The notes beneath the pieces are model-generated. The model was not told the DNA's origin, searched no databases, and was given only the letters and a program-made list of their open reading frames with translations. A stretch of DNA of 64,000 nt, from assembly GCA_019459145.1 (NCBI GenBank), contig JAIBEK010000028.1:124001-188000 (forward strand). The letters are read 5' to 3'. The position numbers were made by a program, and so were the translations under genes. This DNA is from Arenimonas sp. GTDB lineage: Bacteria > Pseudomonadota > Alphaproteobacteria > Rhizobiales > Rhizobiaceae. This document shows, one piece after another, positions 37,100 through 45,522 of this stretch. How positions within the stretch are numbered: position 1 is the first letter of the stretch; each line of letters starts with the position of its first letter.

Positions 37100-37339
37100 A
37101 TGCCCTACGTCAACCTGAAGATCACCCGCGAAGGCCTGAAGATCACCCGCGAAGGCGCGACGGTGGCGCAGAAGGCGGAACTGATCGCCGGCGTGACCGA
37201 CCTTCTCGTGCGCGTCCTGAAGAAATCCCCGGCCACCACCTTCGTCGTCATCGACGAGGTCGAAACCGAAGACTGGGGCGTCGGCGGCTTGCCGCTGCTC
37301 GACTACCGCGCGCAGCTTTCCGGCCAGACCGTGGACTGA
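37100..37339 (+). CDS. 4-oxalocrotonate tautomerase-family protein with an internal duplication
   Basis: A 79-residue small tautomerase with catalytic Pro directly after Met (MPYVNLKITREG...). AQKAELIAGVTDLLVRVLKK and TFVVIDEVETEDWGVGG are family segments. An exact 21-nt tandem repeat (37115-37135 and 37136-37156) doubles the residues LKITREG between the first strand and the helix, adding seven residues to the standard fold. It lies 65 nt after nosX on the same strand. A 6-bp stem GGCGGA / TCCGCC with a TGTG loop at 37352-37367 follows but has no T run. Function otherwise typical or impaired; unknown substrate. Confidence 0.8.
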   Translation: MPYVNLKITREGLKITREGATVAQKAELIAGVTDLLVRVLKKSPATTFVVIDEVETEDWGVGGLPLLDYRAQLSGQTVD

Positions 37340-37471
37340 ACCGAACCGCAAGGCGGATGTGTCCGCCCGAAAACAGCCGAAGGCCGGGGCCCGACAGGGT
37401 TCCGGCGTTCGGCCGGGTTCATCGCGACCATCTGGAACGGGAAGAAAACCGCGCGCCTTTCGGCGGAAAAA

Positions 37472-37546
37472 TGGCTGGGGCGCCAGGATTCGAACCTGGG
37501 AATGCCGGTACCAAAAACCGGTGCCTTACCGCTTGGCGACGCCCCA
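37472..37546 (-). tRNA. tRNA-Gln (anticodon TTG), CCA encoded
   Basis: Minus-strand cloverleaf of 75 nt including CCA: acceptor TGGGGCG with CGCCCCA, anticodon arm CCGGT-TTTTGGT-ACCGG with anticodon TTG, T arm with GTTCGAATC. An inverted repeat lies just upstream of it at 37577-37676. Confidence 0.97.
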
Positions 37547-37576
37547 ACGACGCGGCGACATTCGGTCGCCGGCGGT

Positions 37577-37676
37577 GGTGGCCTGATTAGCAAAGCCGGG
37601 CGCGGGCGGCAATGACCTTGTCGGTTAAATTTTCGCGCTTCCATCGCGCCTGTCCGGCTTTGCCAATCAGGCCACC
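37577..37676. repeat. Near-perfect 23-bp inverted repeat beside tRNA-Gln
   Basis: The arms at 37577-37599 and 37654-37676 are reverse complements with one mismatch and enclose 54 bp. The arms contain GGCCTGATTAGCAAAGCC and its complement. They sit 31 bp upstream of the tRNA-Gln on its own strand side and 121 bp before the PfpI-family gene. It could be a cruciform or the ends of a decayed mobile element. No transposase is present. Confidence 0.7.
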
Positions 37677-37796
37677 GCCGCGCGCAGGCGACGCCGGTGT
37701 TCGCCTTTTCCGCGATTTCGGCGGAACGATCGGCGCGCCTGGGGGTTTGTCTCTCGTTCAATTCAGGCGCAACCCAGCAAAGACAAGGAGCCACCC

Positions 37797-38357
37797 ATGC
37801 CCTCCATCCATTCCGCACGCATCCTCATCCTCTCCACCGACGGCTACGAGCGCTCGGAGCTTCGCTTCCCGCTCGACAAGCTGAAGGCCCATGGCGCCAA
37901 GGTCGAGATCGCCTCGTTGAAAAAGGCGCCGATCAAGAGCTGGGACGACAAGAACTGGGGCGACACGGTCGACGTCGACCACCTCGTCGGCGATGTCTCG
38001 GTCGAGGATTACGACGCGCTTGTCATCCCCGGCGGCCAGATCAACCCGGATATCCTGCGCGCCGACAAGGGCGCCGTCGATCTGGTGAAGAACTTCGTCC
38101 AGTCGGGCAAGCCGGTTGCCGCGATCTGCCACGGCCCCTGGCTGCTGATCGAGGCCGGCGCACTGAAAGGCCGCAAGGCGACGTCCTATGCCTCGATCAA
38201 GACCGACCTGATGAATGCCGGCGCCGCCTGGCGCGACGAGGCGGTGGTGACCGACCAGGGCATCATCACCTCGCGCAGCCCGAACGATCTTGACGTCTTC
38301 GTCGCCAAGATCGTCGAGGAAGTCGAGGAAGGCCGTCACGACCGTCGCGCCGCCTGA
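37797..38357 (+). CDS. DJ-1/PfpI-family protein (type 1 glutamine amidotransferase fold)
   Basis: A 186-residue cytosolic protein: RILILSTDGYERSELRFPLD at the N-terminus, DALVIPGGQINPDILR, and the nucleophile elbow AAICHGPWLLIEAG with Cys followed by His; C-terminal SRSPNDLDVFVAKI. It resembles YhbO/PfpI deglycase or stress proteins. ATG at 37797 follows GGAGCC. The reaction is not certain (protease, deglycase or chaperone). Confidence 0.88.
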   Translation: MPSIHSARILILSTDGYERSELRFPLDKLKAHGAKVEIASLKKAPIKSWDDKNWGDTVDVDHLVGDVSVEDYDALVIPGGQINPDILRADKGAVDLVKNFVQSGKPVAAICHGPWLLIEAGALKGRKATSYASIKTDLMNAGAAWRDEAVVTDQGIITSRSPNDLDVFVAKIVEEVEEGRHDRRAA

Positions 38358-38375
38358 CCCGCAGGGCCGGAGCCT

Positions 38376-38472
38376 GATGAGGGGGGGGCGCAAAGCGCAC
38401 AAGGTCTGCCGGGCAGCCCCCTCATCGCCTCGCACACGCTCGGCACTTCTCTCCGCTGGGGAGAAGAGGGGG
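38376..38472. repeat. Palindromic intergenic repeat, copy 4
   Basis: TGATGAGGGGGGGGCGC, CCCCCTCATCGCCTCGC and the hairpin CTTCTCTCCGCT-GGGGAGAAG match the building blocks of the other copies, here somewhat diverged, between the PfpI-family gene and a cupin gene. Confidence 0.75.
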
Positions 38473-38564
38473 GCGGAGCCGCCCCAGCACCTTGGCCCTT
38501 TACGGCGACCCTCCTGCGGTGCGATAGCTGAGGTCTGGTCCCGCATCGCCACAGGAGCTTTCCC

Positions 38565-38861
38565 ATGCCCGGTTATTCCGCCCGCCCGCCCGCCATCCCG
38601 ACGCTTCTGGTCGACGACGCGGTGGTGCGCGTGACGCGCTGGGATTTCGAGCCGGGGGCGGCAACCGGCCATCACGTCCACGGCATGGGCTATGTCGTCG
38701 TCACCATGAGCGAATGCGATTTCCTGATCGAGGACGCCACCGGCGAACATCGGCTGAAGAGGCCGGTCGGCGAGGTCTATCGCCGCGATGCGGGCGTCGA
38801 GCACAACGTGATCAACGGCGGCAATAAGCCGATGTCCTTCATCGAGATCGAATACAAATGA
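38565..38861 (+). CDS. Cupin-domain protein
   Basis: A 98-residue single cupin. GAATGHHVHGMGYVVVTMSE carries the HxH metal ligands of motif 1 and RRDAGVEHNVINGG motif 2. Probably a small metal-dependent enzyme or sensor of unknown substrate. It overlaps the following metallo-beta-lactamase-fold gene by 4 nt, so the two are translationally coupled. Confidence 0.83.
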   Translation: MPGYSARPPAIPTLLVDDAVVRVTRWDFEPGAATGHHVHGMGYVVVTMSECDFLIEDATGEHRLKRPVGEVYRRDAGVEHNVINGGNKPMSFIEIEYK

Positions 38862-39787
38862 GCGCGCCGCGCGATCGGGCGGAGGCGCCGGAATTCGACC
38901 TGTCGTTCGAGCCCGCCCATGGGCTGGCGGTGCCGGTGGCCGAACATGTCCAGCGCATCACCGTCAACAATCCCGGCCCGTTTACCTTCCACGGCACCAA
39001 TAGCTACATCGTCGGCGACAAATCCGTCTGCGTGATCGATCCGGGGCCACAGGACGAGGCGCATTTTTCCGCCCTGATGAAGGCGCTTGCCGGGCGCGAA
39101 GTCACCCATATCGCCGTCAGTCACACCCACAAGGACCATTCGCCGCTGGCCCGCCGGCTGAAGGCCGAAACCGGAGCGATCATCGTTGCCGAAGGCCCCT
39201 ATCGCCCGGCCCGGCCGCTGCACGAGGGAGAGGCCAATCCCTTCGCCGAAAGCTCCGACCTCGATTTCGTCCCCGACGTGACGCTGGCCGAGGGCGACAC
39301 GGTCGAGGGCGACGGATGGCGCCTTACCGCCATCCTGACGCCGGGCCATACCGCCAACCACGTCGCCTTCGGGCTTGACGAGCGCGGCATCGTCTTTTCC
39401 GCCGATCATGTCATGGCCTGGGCAACCTCGATCGTCGCCCCGCCGGATGGCGCGATGGGCGACTACATGGCCTCGCTGGAACGGCTGCTGCTGCGCGACG
39501 ACCGGATCTATTTTCCCGGCCATGGCGGGCCGGTGAAGGAGCCCGCCGCCTTCCTGCGCGGGCTTCGCACCCACCGCCGCATGCGCGAGCGTGCCGTGCT
39601 GGAGCGCATCCGCGCCGGCGACCGGCTGATCGCCGAAATGGTCCGCGTCATCTATGCGAGCACCGACCCGCGCCTGCATGGCGCGGCGGCGCTCTCGGTG
39701 CTCGCCCATCTGGAGGATCTGGTGGAAAAAGGCGAGGTTGCGACCGACGGACCGGCGCGGCTTCTGGGCGTCTACCGGATCGGCTGA
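38858..39787 (+). CDS. Metallo-beta-lactamase-fold hydrolase (LACTB2-like)
   Basis: A 309-residue protein with the MBL metal motif SHTHKDHSPLARRL (HxHxDH), then LTPGHTANHVAFG and SADHVMAW, and a C-terminal winged-helix-like segment (HLEDLVEKGEVATDG). NPGPFTFHGTNSYIVG is typical of the LACTB2 / glyoxalase II-like branch. It could be a nuclease or thioester hydrolase. Translationally coupled to the upstream cupin. Confidence 0.87.
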   Translation: MSAPRDRAEAPEFDLSFEPAHGLAVPVAEHVQRITVNNPGPFTFHGTNSYIVGDKSVCVIDPGPQDEAHFSALMKALAGREVTHIAVSHTHKDHSPLARRLKAETGAIIVAEGPYRPARPLHEGEANPFAESSDLDFVPDVTLAEGDTVEGDGWRLTAILTPGHTANHVAFGLDERGIVFSADHVMAWATSIVAPPDGAMGDYMASLERLLLRDDRIYFPGHGGPVKEPAAFLRGLRTHRRMRERAVLERIRAGDRLIAEMVRVIYASTDPRLHGAAALSVLAHLEDLVEKGEVATDGPARLLGVYRIG

Positions 39788-39802
39788 GAGCGTCCGACGG
39801 GC

Positions 39803-40720
39803 TCAGTCGCCGGCGATGCCGAGCAATTCCGCGTCGAGCGCATGCAGCAGATGTTCGGCGATCTCGGTGCCGATGCCGAGATCGTGCGGGCCGTAGCGGC
39901 TGGCGACACGCAGGTCGACCAGGGTCGTCTCCGCCTCCTCGCGCAGGCGGATGACCACGTCGAACGGCAGTCCCAGCGCGAAGGTGCGGGTCGCTGCCTG
40001 CAACCGCACGGTGCCGATCGGTTCGGGCGGCAGGGCCGTTGCCGCGGGCTCCGGTTCGGGACGCGGCAGAGGGACCGGAACGCCTTGCGGCAAGGCATTG
40101 GGATCGGGATCGGTGGCGACTTCGGGTGCGGCGGGTGAAAGCGGCTGGAATTCGGGCACGGCAAATTCCTGACCACGCTCGGCGATGACCAGAAGACCGT
40201 TGGCACCCGCCACCTTGCGCACCGCCTCGTAGACGCGGTCGAGCGCGCCTTCGTAGCGTCGGCCGGTAAAGCCCGGATAGGCCTGGGCCTGAAGCTCGCG
40301 GCTGGCAGTCGTCACCGCCGGTCGCTCCAGCCATTGCTGCCGGGCGGCGGGCACCCTTAGCCATTGCGGCGGATCGGCGTGGTCGCTCGAAACGTCATAG
40401 ATCGGCGGGCGATCGAGATAGCGAAAGGTCGCCCAGCCGGTCAGTCCGAGCGGCAGTGTGGCATAGAACAGCGCCCAGCCCGCGGCCACGCCGCCGAGCG
40501 CCCCGACCTGCCAGAGCCGGGCAAGGCCGATCAGGGCAAAGGGCACGGCAAGCGCCGCCGGCACGGCGGCAAGGGCCGCCAGCGCGACGAAATCCGGGGT
40601 GGTGAGCGGCCCGAAGCGGTGGGCGAGGATGACGATCGCCAGCACCCCGGCGCCGAAAACCCCGAGCCGCCAGGCGAGGTAGGCCGAGCGCGAGACGGGT
40701 CTGTCGTAGCGGATTGTCAT
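39803..40720 (-). CDS. DUF1499-family membrane-anchored protein
   Basis: A 305-residue protein with three hydrophobic segments in the first 100 residues (for example LAWRLGVFGAGVLAIVILAH), then a soluble domain (ERPAVTTASRELQAQAYPGF, and a C-terminal RLREEAETTLVDLRVASRYG) matching DUF1499 proteins. A Pro/Glu-rich insert lies near residues 215-240. Function unknown. Confidence 0.8.
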   Translation of the reverse strand: MTIRYDRPVSRSAYLAWRLGVFGAGVLAIVILAHRFGPLTTPDFVALAALAAVPAALAVPFALIGLARLWQVGALGGVAAGWALFYATLPLGLTGWATFRYLDRPPIYDVSSDHADPPQWLRVPAARQQWLERPAVTTASRELQAQAYPGFTGRRYEGALDRVYEAVRKVAGANGLLVIAERGQEFAVPEFQPLSPAAPEVATDPDPNALPQGVPVPLPRPEPEPAATALPPEPIGTVRLQAATRTFALGLPFDVVIRLREEAETTLVDLRVASRYGPHDLGIGTEIAEHLLHALDAELLGIAGD

Positions 40721-40874
40721 CTGGGCAGCACCGGATCAGGCGGAAGGACGAGCGAAGCAGTCCGACCCTGTTTATCGTCTGGCCGCAGGGGCGACAAGCC
40801 GGCAGAACGGGGCTTGTCGCGCTCGAACAGACCTGGCCGTTCGCGCGGCATACGCCGCCTGCCCGCGATCTCGA

Positions 40875-41951
40875 TCAGGGCTTGGCCGGCATTGCCGGCG
40901 GCGGGGCGGCGTCCGGCCGGGTGGCCGGCGCTTGCGGTTCGGCGGCACCGTCCAAATCGAGTGGCGCGCCGTTCAGCGTCGGCGCCGAACCGTCCCCCGG
41001 CACCTGAAGTTCGATCGCACCGCTGTCCGGCTGCGACGGATCGGGCAGCGGCGGCGCCTTGAGCGGCATGGGCACGTAAAGCGAGACGAGCACGATGACG
41101 CCGATGACGATGAGCCAACTGCCGACGATGCGCGCCGGAATCTTCAGCCAGGAACCGCGGAAATGGCGCAGCATCAGCGCCGGCGCCAGCACCAGCCAGA
41201 GCGCACTCAACACCGTGCCGAAGGCGAAGTCGATGAGCCCCACCCCGAGATCGTCAAGGCCGACGAACAGCGCGAAGGAGAAGGCGACGACGGCCGCGGC
41301 CAGCATGACCGCCCCTTGCCGCCATCGCCCCGTCAGCCAGAGCGCGGCGCCGGTCGAGATGACCGCCGTCGGTGCGATCAGGTAGAGGACCTCGCCGAGC
41401 GGCGACGCCAGGATGAGGCCGAAGATCGGATCGAACAAGGTCAGCATGAGGAGCAGCACGCCGAGGAAGACACCGACGACGGCGGCGAAGTCGCGGCGGG
41501 TCTCCGCCATGGCGGCGCCGAGCGCCAGGCCCAGCATGGCGAGCACCAGATCGTAGACCGACAACGTGAACAGCGCGCCGAGTTCGAGGAAGCCGTAATC
41601 GTGCGGGATTGCCTGCGACAGGAGCAGGCCGATCAGGCCGGCGGCAAGCAGCCCGAGCGAGCGGCGAAACGACGGACTGGCGAAGATGGCGGCGAAATCG
41701 GGACGGTTGCCGGCGGACACCGGGGGGGCGCCGGACGAGGCGGACCCGGCCAAGGCCACAGCAGCAGTGGCCGTGGACTTTCCACCTGCACGGCCGGTGG
41801 TCCTGGTTTTGACCTTGGTCTCAGCCGGTCCCTTCGGCGAAGGCGAGGACATCTCCGGGCGAGCGCGCTGACCATTCGCCGCGCTGCCGTCGACCCTTGC
41901 CCTTGCCTTCGCCTTCGGACGAGATTTCTGGCTCTGGCGGCGCTTGCTCAT
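40875..41951 (-). CDS. Polytopic membrane protein of unknown function
   Basis: A 358-residue protein with a basic, Ala/Lys-rich N-terminus (MSKRRQSQKSRPKAKARARV) of about 90 residues and about eight hydrophobic segments (for example SLGLLAAGLIGLLLSQAIPH, VLGALFTLSVYDLVLAM-like GALFTLSVYDLVLAMLGLAL), ending in a Pro/Ala-rich tail. ATG at 41951 is chosen over 42008; no good ribosome-binding site is seen. No family is recognised; a transporter is possible. Confidence 0.6.
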   Translation of the reverse strand: MSKRRQSQKSRPKAKARARVDGSAANGQRARPEMSSPSPKGPAETKVKTRTTGRAGGKSTATAAVALAGSASSGAPPVSAGNRPDFAAIFASPSFRRSLGLLAAGLIGLLLSQAIPHDYGFLELGALFTLSVYDLVLAMLGLALGAAMAETRRDFAAVVGVFLGVLLLMLTLFDPIFGLILASPLGEVLYLIAPTAVISTGAALWLTGRWRQGAVMLAAAVVAFSFALFVGLDDLGVGLIDFAFGTVLSALWLVLAPALMLRHFRGSWLKIPARIVGSWLIVIGVIVLVSLYVPMPLKAPPLPDPSQPDSGAIELQVPGDGSAPTLNGAPLDLDGAAEPQAPATRPDAAPPPAMPAKP

Positions 41952-42122
41952 TGGTCGGCCGGTCTTTCTGCTGTCTCTTTCGAGGGCCTGGGAAGGGCTA
42001 TTCCACAAACGCCCCGCCTTGTAGGCCGCCGGACGATGCGGCAGCCGTGAGCGGGCCGAAGCTCGCCGTCATCCACGGCGATCGGACGGGACGGTGCGCG
42101 ATTTGCCAGCGCCGTCGGTCGA

Positions 42123-44801
42123 TCAAGGGTCGACCTTGGCCGCACTGCCGATCGCCGCCTGCGCGGCCGACAGCCGGGCGATCGGCACGCGGAAGGGCGA
42201 GCAGGAGACGTAGTCGAGGCCGGCGCTTTCGCAGAAGTGGATCGAGGCCGGGTCGCCGCCATGTTCGCCGCAAATGCCGAGCTTCATGTCGGGCCGGGTC
42301 TTGCGGCCACGCTCGGCGGCGATGCGGATCAGTTCACCCACCCCGTCGAAATCGAGCGAGATGAAGGGGTCGTGCTCGATGATGCCCTTGCGCTGATAGG
42401 TCGGGATGAAGGCCGACGCATCGTCGCGCGAAATGCCGAAGGTGGTCTGCGTCAGGTCGTTGGTGCCGAAGGAGAAGAATTCGGCGGCCTCGGCGATCAC
42501 ATGGGCACGAAGGGCGGCGCGTGGCAGCTCGATCATCGTGCCGACGAGATAGGAGATCTCCAGCCCCGCCTCGGTCATGACCTCCTTCGCCACCTTGTCG
42601 ATCAGCGCCTTGACGTAGTCGAGCTCGGCTTTCAGGCCGACCAGCGGCACCATGATTTCCGGAACGACTGCAGCGCCCGTCTCGCGGGCGGCGGCGATGG
42701 CGGCCTCGAAGATGGCGCGGGCCTGCATTTCGGCGATCTCGGGATAGGAGATCGCCAGACGGCAGCCGCGATGGCCGAGCATGGGGTTGAACTCGTGCAG
42801 GGCGTCGACCCGCTGGCTGAGCAGTTGCGGGTCCATGCCCATGGCGGTCGCCACCTCGGCGATCTCCTCCTCCGTCTTCGGCAGGAATTCATGCAGCGGC
42901 GGATCGAGCAGGCGGATGGTCACCGGCAGGCCGTGCATGATGGAGAAGAGCTCGGTGAAGTCGGAACGCTGCATCGGCAGAAGCTTGCCGAGGGCCGCGC
43001 GGCGGCCGGTTTCGTCCTCGGCGAGGATCATCTCGCGCATCACCTGGATACGGTCGCCCTCGAAGAACATGTGTTCGGTGCGGCAAAGGCCGATGCCCTC
43101 GGCGCCGAAGGAGCGCGCGGCGCGCGCGTCAACCGGCGTATCGGCATTGGTGCGCACCGTCATGCGGCGGGTCTTGTCGGCCCATACCATCAGTTGGGCG
43201 AAATCGCCGGAGAGTTCGGGCTGGAGCATGGCCACCTCGCCCTTCAGCACCTGGCCGGACGAGCCGTCGATGGTGATGACATCGCCCTTCCGGAGCGTGA
43301 CCCCGACGCCGATCAGCAGTTCGTTTCGCAAGTCGACGCGCATGGTGCCGGCACCGGCGACGCACGGAATGCCCATGCCGCGAGCGACGACGGCGGCGTG
43401 GCTGGTCATGCCGCCGCGGGTGGTCAGAATGCCCTGGGCGGCGTGCATGCCGTGAATGTCTTCCGGGCTGGTTTCGACCCGCACGAGGATGACCTTGCGG
43501 CCCTCTTCCGCAGCGATCACCGCCTCCTCGGCGGTGAAGACGATGGTGCCGGTGGCGGCCCCCGGCGAGGCCGGCAGGCCGGAGCCGATGACATGGCGCT
43601 CGACCCTGGGGTCGATGGTCGGATGCAGCAACTGGTCGAGAGAGGACGGCTCGATGCGCAGCACGGCCTCCTGTTCGGAAATCAGGCCCTCGGCCACCAT
43701 GTCGACGGCGATCTTCATCGCCGCCTTGGTGGTGCGCTTGCCGGAGCGGGCCTGCAGCATCCACAGCTTGCCGCGCTCGATGGTGAATTCGAGGTCCTGC
43801 ATGTCGCGGTAATGCGCTTCCAGCCGGTCGCAGATGCGGCCGAATTCGGCAAAGGCCTCGGGCATGACCTTTTCCAGCGAGGGCTTGTCGGAGCCACTGT
43901 CGATACGGGCGGCCTCGGTGATCGACTGCGGCGTGCGGATGCCGGCGACGACGTCCTCGCCCTGGGCGTTCACCAGGAATTCTCCGTAGAGCGACTTATC
44001 CCCGGTCGAGGGATTGCGGGTGAAGGCGACGCCGGTGGCCGACGACGTTCCAAGATTGCCGAACACCATGGCCTGGACCGTGACGGCCGTGCCCCATTCG
44101 GCGGGTATGGCGTGGAGATGGCGATAGGTGACGGCGCGCGGATTCATCCAGCTGGCAAACACCGCACCGATCGCGCCCCAGAGCTGGACATGGGGATCCT
44201 GCGGGAAGGGTTGGCCGAGCGATTCCTCGATGACTTCCTTGTAGAGCGCGGTGACATGCTGCCATTCGACGGCGGAAAGATCGGTATCGAGTTCGTGGCC
44301 AAAACGGGTCTTCTCGTCCTCAAGGATTTCCTCGAAGGCTTCATGGTCGATGCCCATGACGACGTCGCCATACATCTGGATGAAACGGCGGTAGCTGTCC
44401 CAGGCGAAGCGGGCATCGCCGGCATTGCGGCCAAGCGCCTCCACCGTCTGGTCGTTGAGGCCGAGATTGAGGACGGTATCCATCATGCCGGGCATGGAGG
44501 TGCGGGCGCCGGAGCGGACGGACAGAAGGAGCGGCAGGGTGGTATCGCCGAAGCCGCGGCCGGTGACGGCCTCCATGCCCTTGATGCCTTCCAGCACCTG
44601 GGCCTTCAGGTCGTCGGGCAGGCTGCGGCCGTTCTTGTAGTAGAAGGCGCAGGCATCGGTAATGATGGTCAGGCCCGGAGGAACCGGCAGGCCGAGGCTT
44701 GCCATTTCAGCCAGATTGGCACCCTTGCCGCCCAGATGGTCACGGTCGGCAGCGCTTCCCTCGGCCGTTCCGTTGCCGAAGGTATAAACCCATTTCCTCA
44801 T
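42123..44801 (-). CDS. ppdK: Pyruvate, phosphate dikinase
   Basis: An 892-residue enzyme interconverting pyruvate and phosphoenolpyruvate with ATP and phosphate. The N-terminal ATP-grasp part has GGKGANLAEMASLGLPVPPG; the phosphohistidine loop is GILTTRGGMTSHAAVVARGM with the active His; the PEP-binding C-terminal barrel has GTNDLTQTTFGISRDD and the end motif ICGEHGGDPASIHF with the CGEHGGD loop. Length is typical. It starts about 78 nt from the palindrome at 44880-44902. Confidence 0.96.
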   Translation of the reverse strand: MRKWVYTFGNGTAEGSAADRDHLGGKGANLAEMASLGLPVPPGLTIITDACAFYYKNGRSLPDDLKAQVLEGIKGMEAVTGRGFGDTTLPLLLSVRSGARTSMPGMMDTVLNLGLNDQTVEALGRNAGDARFAWDSYRRFIQMYGDVVMGIDHEAFEEILEDEKTRFGHELDTDLSAVEWQHVTALYKEVIEESLGQPFPQDPHVQLWGAIGAVFASWMNPRAVTYRHLHAIPAEWGTAVTVQAMVFGNLGTSSATGVAFTRNPSTGDKSLYGEFLVNAQGEDVVAGIRTPQSITEAARIDSGSDKPSLEKVMPEAFAEFGRICDRLEAHYRDMQDLEFTIERGKLWMLQARSGKRTTKAAMKIAVDMVAEGLISEQEAVLRIEPSSLDQLLHPTIDPRVERHVIGSGLPASPGAATGTIVFTAEEAVIAAEEGRKVILVRVETSPEDIHGMHAAQGILTTRGGMTSHAAVVARGMGIPCVAGAGTMRVDLRNELLIGVGVTLRKGDVITIDGSSGQVLKGEVAMLQPELSGDFAQLMVWADKTRRMTVRTNADTPVDARAARSFGAEGIGLCRTEHMFFEGDRIQVMREMILAEDETGRRAALGKLLPMQRSDFTELFSIMHGLPVTIRLLDPPLHEFLPKTEEEIAEVATAMGMDPQLLSQRVDALHEFNPMLGHRGCRLAISYPEIAEMQARAIFEAAIAAARETGAAVVPEIMVPLVGLKAELDYVKALIDKVAKEVMTEAGLEISYLVGTMIELPRAALRAHVIAEAAEFFSFGTNDLTQTTFGISRDDASAFIPTYQRKGIIEHDPFISLDFDGVGELIRIAAERGRKTRPDMKLGICGEHGGDPASIHFCESAGLDYVSCSPFRVPIARLSAAQAAIGSAAKVDP

Positions 44802-44879
44802 GCCTCATCTCCACCCGAACAGGCCATTTGTCGACGGTTTACAGCATATGTGACGGAATGAAAACGCCGAGTACGCATG

Positions 44880-44902
44880 ATTATGTTGCATTGCATCATA
44901 AT
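44880..44902. promoter_or_regulatory. 23-bp imperfect palindrome upstream of ppdK
   Basis: ATTATGTTGCA and TGCATCATAAT surround a central T; the arms pair with one mismatch. It is AT-rich in a GC-rich region and about 80 nt upstream of the ppdK start, which suits a transcription-factor operator. The factor is unknown. Confidence 0.5.
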
Positions 44903-44950
44903 TGCGGCAGACAGTTAATGCGGACGGCTTTAAGCCTCCCCGGCGAGCGC

Positions 44951-45394
44951 TCATTCGGCGGCAAGCACGTCCAGTTCGTCCGGACCCGGCTCGCCGAGCA
45001 CGATGGTTCCGAGCTTGACGTCGGCGATCCGCATCACCGCGCGCTTGCCGCTACTGGAATAAAGCACGCGGATCGCGCTTGCGGCGCAATTTCCCGGCTG
45101 GCAGGCGGCAAAAAGTTGCATCTGTTTGCCGTCGATCTCGACCCGCCGCGAGGCGAGCGCAACGTAACGGTCGCGGCTGATCATGTTGCGCACCCAGGCC
45201 GGCAGGCCGGGCTTGCCGCGAATGAGGCCGGTCAGGGCCGTGCGATGCGGCTCGGAACCGGCGATGATCGCGGGCAGGAAATTGCCCGACAGGGACGGTT
45301 CGGCGGCAGTCGCGACTGCCGCGCCGGCGAGCGCCATGCAGAGCGCAAGCAGGAAGACCGGTGCCGCCGTTCCACGCTGTCTTCTTGCCCTCAT
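44951..45394 (-). CDS. Inhibitor of vertebrate lysozyme (Ivy)-like protein
   Basis: A 147-residue exported protein with a Sec signal peptide (LLALCMALAGAAVATAAE). The segment QLFAACQPGNCAASAIRVLY has the C-x-P-x-x-C loop found at the inhibitory surface of Ivy proteins (CKPHDC in E. coli), and LIRGKPGLPAWVRNMI precedes it. It would bind c-type lysozymes in the periplasm, protecting the wall. It lies upstream of ppdK on the same strand. Confidence 0.78.
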   Translation of the reverse strand: MRARRQRGTAAPVFLLALCMALAGAAVATAAEPSLSGNFLPAIIAGSEPHRTALTGLIRGKPGLPAWVRNMISRDRYVALASRRVEIDGKQMQLFAACQPGNCAASAIRVLYSSSGKRAVMRIADVKLGTIVLGEPGPDELDVLAAE

Positions 45395-45522
45395 CGCGCT
45401 TGATCCTCCCGTAGCGAATCAGACGCCAGGGCGCCCTCCCCCATCCTTTCGCGATGTCGGCGCGATGGGAAGAGGCCAGCCAGGGACGAAATCGTGGTCG
45501 GACGGGCTGACGCGGGCGGCGG

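Noticed and set aside
37352..37367. Short GGCGGA-TCCGCC stem as a terminator after the tautomerase
   Set aside because: There is no T run after it on either strand, so it is not supported as an intrinsic terminator.
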